DNA from: Alphaproteobacteria bacterium
GTDB lineage: Bacteria > Pseudomonadota > Alphaproteobacteria > Rickettsiales > VGDC01
Length of the DNA stretch: 10,600 nt
Assembly: GCA_016869895.1 (NCBI GenBank)
Contig: VGDC01000029.1
Coordinates: 1 to 10,600, forward strand
Direction of reading: 5' to 3'
Below are positions 1 to 5,865 of the stretch, piece after piece (within the stretch, counting starts at the first letter, position 1; each line of letters begins with the position of its first letter). Position numbers and translations under genes: made by a program. The notes below the pieces were generated by a model that did not search any database, was not told the origin of the DNA, and saw only the letters and a list, made by a program, of their open reading frames with translations.

Positions 1-282
1 GTCTCCGGCTTCCAGATAGGCTACAGCTCATCCCTAGATTCGATCGTGACCATCGAAGATTCGGCATTCAACGGGATGAGCTACGGATTCAGCATCGGAA
101 CGACGGATGACCTGCTTATCACTGATGTGAGCATGGATAACATCAGCATCACCGGATTCAACTTCGGCAACGTGACCAATATGAGCGGCGACATCACGAT
201 GACCAACACCGCCACCCCCTGCGCCTTCTTCGGTGCGAACAGCGGTTTCGTGACCATCAACGGTTCTGTGACCTGCCCTTGA
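1..282 (+). CDS. C-terminal part of a beta-solenoid-like (right-handed beta-helix) protein, partial
   Basis: The reading frame is open from the first base of the window to TGA at 280-282, giving 93 visible residues; the start lies upstream of the window. The protein is rich in Ser, Thr, Asn, Gly and Ile/Val. It shows short alternating-hydrophobic strands such as LLITDVSMDNISITGFNF and GDITMTNT, the look of stacked rungs in a parallel beta-helix (pectate-lyase-like or adhesin passenger). Two cysteines near the end (TPCAFF and the terminal VTCP) could form a disulfide, which would fit an exported protein. No catalytic motif is visible. It converges on cheZ with one base between the stop codons. 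Family and location are inferred from composition only; a phage tail-spike or a secreted repeat protein are equally possible. That the frame is coding is likely but not certain, because only the 3' end is seen. Confidence 0.6.
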   Translation, partial: VSGFQIGYSSSLDSIVTIEDSAFNGMSYGFSIGTTDDLLITDVSMDNISITGFNFGNVTNMSGDITMTNTATPCAFFGANSGFVTINGSVTCP

Positions 283-283
283 T

Positions 284-808
284 TCAACCCGCGCGGGGAG
301 CTTCACCGGAGTTGCCCGCCTGCGCGAAAAGACTATCCACATCCGCCTGCGAAGGCCCTTCCCCCGACAATGTGGGGCCGCTGAGCAACGGGTCTTCCTC
401 CGTCCGGTGGCCGGACTGGTGGCGCGCGGTCTGGGACAAGCGCAACAACTGCTCTTCCAAGGCGTTCAGGTGGCGAAGCACTTTCTTGATGCGCTGGCCG
501 CTGATGTCCTGAAAACTGCAGGCCACATAGATACGCGTCACTTCATTGGCGAATTCATCCTTCAACTCCTGCTGGCCGATCATCCGCTCCGTCAAGGTGC
601 CGATGGCCGTGGCCGCATCAAGGATGGTGGTCGTCGCTTCCTCGGTCGCTTGCAGCACATCGTTCAGGTGGAGCGTGGCATCCGGCATGGGGCTGGTGGA
701 GATGATGCCCATCGCCTCCCCGCGTATCTCGCGGAAGTGGTTGCAGAGCTTCTCAATCTGCGCATAAAGCACGCGCATATCCGTGGCATCCAATGCATCA
801 TTCGACAT
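284..808 (-). CDS. cheZ: Protein phosphatase CheZ (CheY-P phosphatase)
   Basis: CheZ speeds loss of phosphate from CheY-P and so ends the motor signal in the cytoplasm. The 174-residue protein is mostly helical. At residues 98-111 it carries SFQDISGQRIKKVL, the CheZ active-site helix: Asp101 and Gln105 have the D-x-x-x-Q spacing of the E. coli catalytic pair Asp143/Gln147. It is shorter than E. coli CheZ (214 residues), mainly at the N-terminus. After a Pro/Gly/Ser-rich linker (about 128-151) comes SQADVDSLF (153-161), which sits where CheZ proteins keep their CheY-binding peptide and also resembles the FliM N-terminal peptide. ATG at 806-808 is preceded by AGGAG with suitable spacing, 12 bp after the upstream cheY stop. 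It is the last gene of the operon. Identification is firm; CheZ is less usual in alphaproteobacteria, which often rely on phosphate-sink CheY proteins. Confidence 0.9.
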   Translation of the reverse strand: MSNDALDATDMRVLYAQIEKLCNHFREIRGEAMGIISTSPMPDATLHLNDVLQATEEATTTILDAATAIGTLTERMIGQQELKDEFANEVTRIYVACSFQDISGQRIKKVLRHLNALEEQLLRLSQTARHQSGHRTEEDPLLSGPTLSGEGPSQADVDSLFAQAGNSGEAPRAG

Positions 809-820
809 CTATCCGCTCCT

Positions 821-1207
821 TCAGAATTGGCCGATCACGGCGGTGAGTTTCTCTTTCAGGGTGATGGCGTTGAACGGTTTGACGATATAATTGTTCACCC
901 CCGCCTGCTTCGCCGCGATGATATTCTCGGCCTTGCTCTCCGCGGTGATGAGCACCACGGGGATGTGCTTCAGCGTCGGATTCGCACGGACATGCTTGAG
1001 CAGGTCTATCCCCGTCATCGGCTCCATATTCCAATCGGAGAGTATCAGGTCGTATTTATTTGCCTTCAGCTTCTCCAACGCCATCGTGCCATCGGTCGCC
1101 TCGTCGATATGCTTGAAACCCAGCTGTTTCAGCAAGCTTTCGATGATTTTCAGCATGGTCTTGAAATCATCCACGATGAGGATGCGCATATTCATATTCA
1201 CGGGCAT
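821..1207 (-). CDS. cheY: Chemotaxis response regulator CheY (second copy, next to cheZ)
   Basis: Single receiver domain of 128 residues, the same size as E. coli CheY. All key residues are present: acidic pair Asp13/Asp14, phospho-acceptor Asp58 in LILSDWNMEPMTG, switch Thr88, Tyr107 and Lys110 in YIVKPF. The Trp directly after the phospho-Asp and the Tyr three residues before the Lys match E. coli CheY (Trp58, Tyr106), a hint that this copy binds the flagellar switch. Phosphoryl comes from CheA and the direct neighbour cheZ would remove it. The ATG at 1205-1207 has GGAGG five bases upstream, which favours it over the in-frame Met5 and Met7. The 26-bp gap after cheD is AT-rich and otherwise holds only this ribosome binding site. 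The CheY call is firm; the motor-binding role is inferred. Confidence 0.92.
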   Translation of the reverse strand: MPVNMNMRILIVDDFKTMLKIIESLLKQLGFKHIDEATDGTMALEKLKANKYDLILSDWNMEPMTGIDLLKHVRANPTLKHIPVVLITAESKAENIIAAKQAGVNNYIVKPFNAITLKEKLTAVIGQF

Positions 1208-1233
1208 ATCGGCCTCCTTATATTTATTATTGT

Positions 1234-1863
1234 TCAGAACAGATCGATTTCACCTTCGATGGGGCGGGAAACCAGCGATCGGGTGTATTTCGCCTCTTCA
1301 TCGGCGATGCGCAGGTCTTCCTTGCGGCGCAGTTTGCGCATCATCACCTGTCCGGTTTCGGGGAAATAATGGATGCGGCGCGGCAAATCGCCCTCCAAAT
1401 CCTCGGAGGTGATGCGTAACCCCTCTTCTTGCAGGAATGCGCGGATGAATGCGGCGTTCTTCGAGCCGATGCGTGCGGAATTGTTGATGACATTCCCGCC
1501 GCCGAAGACTTTCACCTCCAGCCTATCCTTGCGCCCACCTGCTTTGAGGATACCGTTGATGAGGCTTTCCATCGCGAACACGCCATAGCGGGTGGCCTCG
1601 CCATTGCCCACCAGCCCCGGCCCTTCGCCCGGCAGCAGGAAATGGTTCATGCCGCCGATGCCCGCCACCGGATCACGCACACAGGCGGAGACACAGGAAC
1701 CGAGAATGGTCGCCAGCATCTCCTTGGGCTGGGTGGAGATATAATAATCACCGGAGAAGAGCTTTATGACCTGATGTCCTGTGGTCGCATCGAAATGCGA
1801 ATCGCCATAGGTGGACTTATAGTCCTGCCTACGGTCAATGATGAGGTTCGGCTGCAACTGCAT
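1234..1863 (-). CDS. cheD: Chemoreceptor glutamine deamidase CheD
   Basis: CheD converts selected receptor glutamines to glutamate, which tunes the receptor and creates methylation sites. The 209-residue protein has the family signatures: LGSCVSACVRDP with catalytic Cys57, GGMNHFLLP with His74, then RYGVFAMESLINGILKAGG, FGGGNVI and IGSKNAAFIRAFLQEEGL. The N-terminal 35 residues and the charged C-terminal 30 extend beyond the core. Its ATG overlaps the TAA of cheR by one base (TAATG), with an AGGAGG ribosome binding site inside the end of cheR, so translation is probably coupled. In Bacillus subtilis CheD also works with CheC; no cheC is seen here. Because cheB is missing from the operon, CheD is the only visible enzyme that could deamidate the Gln residues at the methylation sites of the neighbouring receptor. 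Confidence 0.93.
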   Translation of the reverse strand: MQLQPNLIIDRRQDYKSTYGDSHFDATTGHQVIKLFSGDYYISTQPKEMLATILGSCVSACVRDPVAGIGGMNHFLLPGEGPGLVGNGEATRYGVFAMESLINGILKAGGRKDRLEVKVFGGGNVINNSARIGSKNAAFIRAFLQEEGLRITSEDLEGDLPRRIHYFPETGQVMMRKLRRKEDLRIADEEAKYTRSLVSRPIEGEIDLF

Positions 1864-2702
1864 TAGCGTATCCTCCTGTAGATGGTGCGGCCAAGAAGCT
1901 CGAAACGGTCGGTGATGCCGTGCAGGTTCTCGGAATGGCCGATGTAAAGCAACCCACGCGGTTCCATCACATCGGCGATGCGGTCGAACAGCACTTCCTT
2001 GGTGGGTTTATCGAAATAGATGACCACGTTGCGGCAGAAGACCACATCGAACTTGCCGCGCATCGGCCAGCTCTCCAGCAGGTTAAGCTGACGGAAGGTC
2101 ACCAGCCGCCGCAGTTCATCGCCCATGGACACGCGCCCTCCGGCGAGCGGCTCGATGAAGGCTTTCTGGCAGGCGGGCGGCACTTGTTCCACATCTGACG
2201 CGCCATATTCCCCTGCCGTACCCTTCGCCAGCATGTTGGAATCGATGTCGGTGGCAAGGATTTTCGCATCCCATGAATCGATGTCGGGAATGGACTGGCG
2301 CAGCGTCATCGCCATGGAATAAGGCTCCATGCCCGATGAGCAGGCCGAAGACCACAGGCGCAGACGCTTCTTGCCCTGCCGTTTCCATTCCGCTGCCTGT
2401 TCATGCAGATGGTCGAAATGATGGGCTTCGCGGAAGAAGCCCGTGAGATTCGTGGTGATGGCATTCACCAGATGGGGCAATTCATCCTCGAAGGCATCGG
2501 ATTGGAGAAGATCGCAATATTCCGCGAAACTCCGCAGCCGCAATGCCCGTAATCGCCGCGTCAAACGACCATAGACCATATCGCGCTTCTGCTCGGTCAG
2601 CACGATGCCCGTCTTCTGGTTCGCCAGCCCCGCAAGAAAACGGAATTCCTTATCGGTGAAGACGAAATCGCGCGCTTCATTGGTTTGGGATGAACTTAAC
2701 AT
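1863..2702 (-). CDS. cheR: Chemotaxis protein methyltransferase CheR
   Basis: CheR transfers methyl groups from S-adenosylmethionine to receptor glutamates. The 279-residue protein has the two-part CheR layout. The N-terminal helical domain is about residues 13-85 and ends in TNLTGFFRE (84-92). The Rossmann methyltransferase domain carries WSSACSSGMEPYSMAM (117-132, AdoMet site), ATDIDSNML (150-158), CRNVVIYFD (223-231) and GHSENL (255-260). The common GEEPYS is GMEPYS here; this position varies in the family, so activity is still expected. ATG at 2700-2702 follows a purine run GGGGGGAG in the 15-bp gap after the receptor gene. The receptor encoded just upstream ends in WEEF, the kind of peptide that docks CheR, so enzyme and substrate are made side by side. 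The usual partner cheB does not follow; cheD does. Confidence 0.95.
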   Translation of the reverse strand: MLSSSQTNEARDFVFTDKEFRFLAGLANQKTGIVLTEQKRDMVYGRLTRRLRALRLRSFAEYCDLLQSDAFEDELPHLVNAITTNLTGFFREAHHFDHLHEQAAEWKRQGKKRLRLWSSACSSGMEPYSMAMTLRQSIPDIDSWDAKILATDIDSNMLAKGTAGEYGASDVEQVPPACQKAFIEPLAGGRVSMGDELRRLVTFRQLNLLESWPMRGKFDVVFCRNVVIYFDKPTKEVLFDRIADVMEPRGLLYIGHSENLHGITDRFELLGRTIYRRIR

Positions 2703-2717
2703 GGCTTAGCTCCCCCC

Positions 2718-5330
2718 TCAAAACTCTTCCCAGCCATCATAAGCCGAGCCTTTCGCCGCTGGACGCGCCACCGCCTGCGCGGCGATGTGCCCATTTGCGT
2801 GCCCATTGGCATGGCCATTGGTGTAGGATTTCAGCCCCCGCGCAGCAGGGCGCTTCTGTCCGCCGACGGATGCCGTAGGACGGGAAACCGCGAAGCTGGA
2901 CGGTGCTTTCTCTTCCAGCTGGTCTTCTTCGCCGACGCGGAAGAAGCCGATGAGCTTCTCCAGTGTGCGCGCCTGTTCCAGCAAGGATTGCGCGGCGGCG
3001 GTGTTCTCCTCCACCAGCGCGGCGTTCTGCTGGGTCGTCTCGTCCATCTGGCTCACCGCGGCGTTTATCTCGTCGATGCCCGTCGCCTGTTCCGCACTGG
3101 CCGATGCGATTTCAGAGACGATACCCGCCACCTGACGCACCGAACCGACGATGCCCTTGAGCGTATCGCCCGCTTGGTTCACCAGCTCCGCGCCCGTCTT
3201 CACCTGCCCTGCGGATTCATTAATGAGGGTCTTGATTTCCTTGGAAGCCGAAGCGGAGCGGCCAGCCAAAGCGCGCACCTCACTGGCGACGACGGCGAAG
3301 CCCTTGCCCGCATCCCCCGCCCTTGCAGCTTCCACCGCGGCGTTCAGCGCGAGCAGATTCGTCTGGAAGGCGATTTCGTCAATAACCCCGATGATGTCAG
3401 AAATCTTCTGCGAGGATTTCTCGATATTCCGCATCGCGCCCACCGCATCCTCCACCACTTTGCCGCCTTCGTTGGCGATGGCGCTGGCATTGGTGGACAG
3501 CTCGTTTGCATTGGTGGCGTTCTGGGAGTTCTGCTTCACCGTGCCGGTTATCTGCTCCATGCTGGCGGCGGTCTCCTCCAGCGAGGATGCCTGTTGCTCG
3601 GTGCGCATCGACAGGTCGGCACTGCCGGAGGCGATTTCTCCCGCCGCCACATTCACCGATTGGGCGGAGGCCTTGATGGCAACCACCGTTTCGATGAGCT
3701 TATCGACCGTCGCATTCACCGCTTGTTTGATGTCGGCGAATGCGCCCTGATATTCCCCTTCCATCCGCGTGGTGAGATTACCCGTCGCCATGCCGGTGAT
3801 GACGCTGACGGCCTCTTTCATGAACCGTTCATTTTCGGTGCGGTTACGCACCATCTCGGTGATGTCGGTGGCGTATTTCACCACTTTGAAGGGCTTGCCG
3901 TTCAAGTCGCGGATGGGGTTATAGGATGCCTGAATCCATATTTCTTTATTGCCTTTGCCGAAGCGGCGGTATTCCGAAGCCTGATAGATCCCCGCCGCCA
4001 GCCCTTCCCAGAATTGGCGGTATTCCGCGCTCTGGCGGTATTCAGGGTCAACGAACATGCCGTGATGCTTGCCCGTGATTTCATCGAGGGTGTAGCCCGT
4101 CGCAGCGAGGAAATTGGCATTGGCATTCAGGATCGTGCCGTCGAGATTGAACTCGATGACCGCCTGCGCCTTGCCTATAGCCTCTATCTGCCCCGCATAG
4201 TCAAGGTTACGCTGGTTGGCCTCTGTCACGTCGGTCATGATTTCGACGATCTTCACCACCCGTCCAATCTCATCCTTCACCGCTGCATAGACACCTTGCA
4301 GCCAGACTTCACGCCCATCGCTGGTGCGACGTTTGAACACATCGCTGCGTCCTTCCCCCTGACGCAACCCTTCCCACAACTGCGCATAGGAATCGGATTT
4401 CACCTCGTTCGCATCGAGGAAACCCCGCTGCGGTTTGCCGACGATATCCGCCTGCTGCACGCGGAAGAGGGAGAGGAATTTGTCGTTAGCGGTCAGGAAA
4501 TTGCCCTGCACATCGTATTCGGCATAGAGATAGCTGCTGTCGATGGCGTTCAAAACACCTTTCATATTATGGCGTTCAAGCTCGGTCTTCGTGATGTCGT
4601 AACGCACGCCGATGTATTTGCGGGGTTTTCCATTCGCCCCCATGACCGGCGCGATCACCGCATCCACATAATAAGGCGTACCATCCTTGGCGCGGTTCTT
4701 GATGATGCCCCGGAAGGTATTTCCGCGCCCGATGGTCGACCACAATTCCTTGAACACCTCTTTGGGCACATCGGGGTGGCGCGTCGTGTTATGGGGTTTA
4801 CCCAGCAACTCCTCGCGGCTGTATTTCGATACTTCGATGAATTTTTCGTTGATGCTGAGGATGTCGCCCCGCAAATCCGCTTCCGAAACGATGCTGGTGA
4901 GATCGGTTATCGACGCGCGGACACGCAATTCCTCCATCTCGTCGAGCTGTTTCACACGCTCGGTGATGTCGATGGCATTTTTCACCACTTTATAGGCCTG
5001 ACCTTTTCTGTCGACCAAAGGGGTGTATGTCGCATGAATCCAAACAGCGCGGCCACCTTTGCCAATCCGCTTATATTCCGCGGTCTGGCGTTTTCCTTCC
5101 CTGAGGCTTTCCCAGAATTCGCGGTATTCCGCGCTGTTCTTATAGGAAGGCTCCACGAAAATGCTGTGGTGCTGCCCCTTCACTTCTTCCAGAGCATAAT
5201 CCACGACCGCGAGGAAGTTGTCATTCGCATCGAGAATCGTGCCATCGGGCGCGAATTCGATTATCGCTTGGGAGCGGTTCAGCGCGTCGAGTTTGGCGTT
5301 GAGTTCATGCTGGTGTTTGGAGGTGAACAT
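2718..5330 (-). CDS. Soluble methyl-accepting chemotaxis protein with four PAS domains
   Basis: An 870-residue chemoreceptor with no signal peptide or membrane segment, so it should sense an internal signal. Four PAS domains lie at about 23-126, 145-246, 268-369 and 390-492. PAS1 and PAS4 are close duplicates and PAS3 is a relative; PAS2 is different and Aer-like (RHPD at 184-187, KNRAKDG at 211-217). A HAMP-like segment follows (about 497-550), then the MA signalling hairpin (about 555-795). The tip is IDEIAFQTNLLALNAAVEA, and spacing from the first methylation helix to the tip matches E. coli Tsr (36-heptad class) without gaps. Gln579, Glu586 and Gln593 align with Tsr methylation sites Gln297, Glu304 and Gln311. 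A flexible tail of about 70 residues with NGHA repeats ends in YDGWEEF, a likely CheR tether. ATG at 5328-5330 has AGGAA upstream, 23 bp after cheW. The ligand is unknown. Confidence 0.95.
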   Translation of the reverse strand: MFTSKHQHELNAKLDALNRSQAIIEFAPDGTILDANDNFLAVVDYALEEVKGQHHSIFVEPSYKNSAEYREFWESLREGKRQTAEYKRIGKGGRAVWIHATYTPLVDRKGQAYKVVKNAIDITERVKQLDEMEELRVRASITDLTSIVSEADLRGDILSINEKFIEVSKYSREELLGKPHNTTRHPDVPKEVFKELWSTIGRGNTFRGIIKNRAKDGTPYYVDAVIAPVMGANGKPRKYIGVRYDITKTELERHNMKGVLNAIDSSYLYAEYDVQGNFLTANDKFLSLFRVQQADIVGKPQRGFLDANEVKSDSYAQLWEGLRQGEGRSDVFKRRTSDGREVWLQGVYAAVKDEIGRVVKIVEIMTDVTEANQRNLDYAGQIEAIGKAQAVIEFNLDGTILNANANFLAATGYTLDEITGKHHGMFVDPEYRQSAEYRQFWEGLAAGIYQASEYRRFGKGNKEIWIQASYNPIRDLNGKPFKVVKYATDITEMVRNRTENERFMKEAVSVITGMATGNLTTRMEGEYQGAFADIKQAVNATVDKLIETVVAIKASAQSVNVAAGEIASGSADLSMRTEQQASSLEETAASMEQITGTVKQNSQNATNANELSTNASAIANEGGKVVEDAVGAMRNIEKSSQKISDIIGVIDEIAFQTNLLALNAAVEAARAGDAGKGFAVVASEVRALAGRSASASKEIKTLINESAGQVKTGAELVNQAGDTLKGIVGSVRQVAGIVSEIASASAEQATGIDEINAAVSQMDETTQQNAALVEENTAAAQSLLEQARTLEKLIGFFRVGEEDQLEEKAPSSFAVSRPTASVGGQKRPAARGLKSYTNGHANGHANGHIAAQAVARPAAKGSAYDGWEEF
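2721..2732 (-). other. Codons for the C-terminal WEEF tether motif of the chemoreceptor
   Basis: The last four residues before the stop are Trp-Glu-Glu-Phe. This resembles the NWETF pentapeptide of E. coli Tsr and Tar, which binds the CheR beta-subdomain (and CheB), and WEEF-type tails known from alphaproteobacterial receptors. It is preceded by about 70 residues of low-complexity linker and followed directly by the cheR gene. Confidence 0.75.
2787..2819 (-). repeat. Short in-frame tandem repeat encoding NGHANGHANGH
   Basis: Almost three 12-base units within the chemoreceptor gene encode Asn-Gly-His-Ala repeats at residues 838-848. They sit in the flexible linker between the signalling hairpin and the WEEF tail, so changes in repeat number would change tether length without a frameshift. 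Confidence 0.75.
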
Positions 5331-5353
5331 GATGAGATTTCCTGTGTTTCGGG

Positions 5354-5854
5354 TTAAGCCGCGCTTGCGGAATGGGAGGGGATGTTTGCGGTGTCGATGA
5401 GCGTGCCGACCTTGAGCAGCACGACCATGCGTTCATCGCGGGAGATGAGTCCGGTGATGTAATCCTCGCCGGAGGGCACGCCATCCACCTCCGGTGCGGG
5501 TTTGACCTCTTCGGGGGTGGTGGAGAGGATGTCGGACACGCCGTCCACCAGCACGCCGATGTTGCGCTCGCCCACCGCGAGGATGATGATGACATGGCTG
5601 CTATCGGCCTGTGTCAGCCCTTTTCCGAAGCGGGCGCGCATGTCGAAGATGGGGATGATGAGGCCCCGCAGGTTCATCACCCCGCGCATATGGGCGGGGG
5701 AGTTCGGCAGGCGCGTCGTCTCCGTCCAGCCCTTGATTTCGCGCACGGTCATGATGTCCACGCCGTATTCCTCTCCCGCGACGGTGAAGGTCAGGAACTG
5801 GCGCAACTCGCCGCCCTTCTCGTTGTCCCGCGTCTTATCGAAATGGTCGGACAT
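5354..5854 (-). CDS. cheW: Chemotaxis coupling protein CheW
   Basis: CheW links chemoreceptors to the kinase CheA in the receptor array. The 166-residue protein is a single CheW beta-barrel domain (about 18-155) with FLTFTVAGEEYGVDI (20-34), LPNSPAHMRGVMNLRG (49-64) and IPIFDMRARFG (67-77). NLRG at 61-64 contains the conserved Arg63, equivalent to Arg62 of E. coli CheW, needed for receptor coupling. The N-terminal 17 residues and the Ser/Ala-rich C-terminus extend beyond the core. ATG at 5852-5854 has AGGAG upstream, within the 11-bp gap after cheA, so it is probably cotranscribed and translated right after its partner. It stands between cheA and the receptor gene, matching its bridging role. 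Identification is firm. Confidence 0.95.
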   Translation of the reverse strand: MSDHFDKTRDNEKGGELRQFLTFTVAGEEYGVDIMTVREIKGWTETTRLPNSPAHMRGVMNLRGLIIPIFDMRARFGKGLTQADSSHVIIILAVGERNIGVLVDGVSDILSTTPEEVKPAPEVDGVPSGEDYITGLISRDERMVVLLKVGTLIDTANIPSHSASAA

Positions 5855-5865
5855 AGGCTGCTCCT

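Noticed and set aside
288..297. Palindrome CCCGCGCGGG near the convergent gene ends, as a possible terminator
   Set aside because: The hairpin would have only a three-base stem with a four-base loop and there is no T tract on either strand. It lies within the cheZ coding sequence.
1208..1233. AT-rich gap between cheD and the second cheY as an internal promoter
   Set aside because: Only 26 bp long and mostly filled by the ribosome binding site; no paired -35 and -10 elements can be placed with confidence.
407..1369. 320-codon plus-strand frame spanning cheZ, cheY and part of cheD
   Set aside because: It crosses three well-identified minus-strand genes and shows no domain of its own.
2787..5357. 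856-codon open frame on the plus strand opposite the chemoreceptor
   Set aside because: It is a shadow of the chemoreceptor gene, whose protein is unmistakable. The antisense translation shows no domain and has the His/Arg/Gly-rich look of GC-rich antisense frames.
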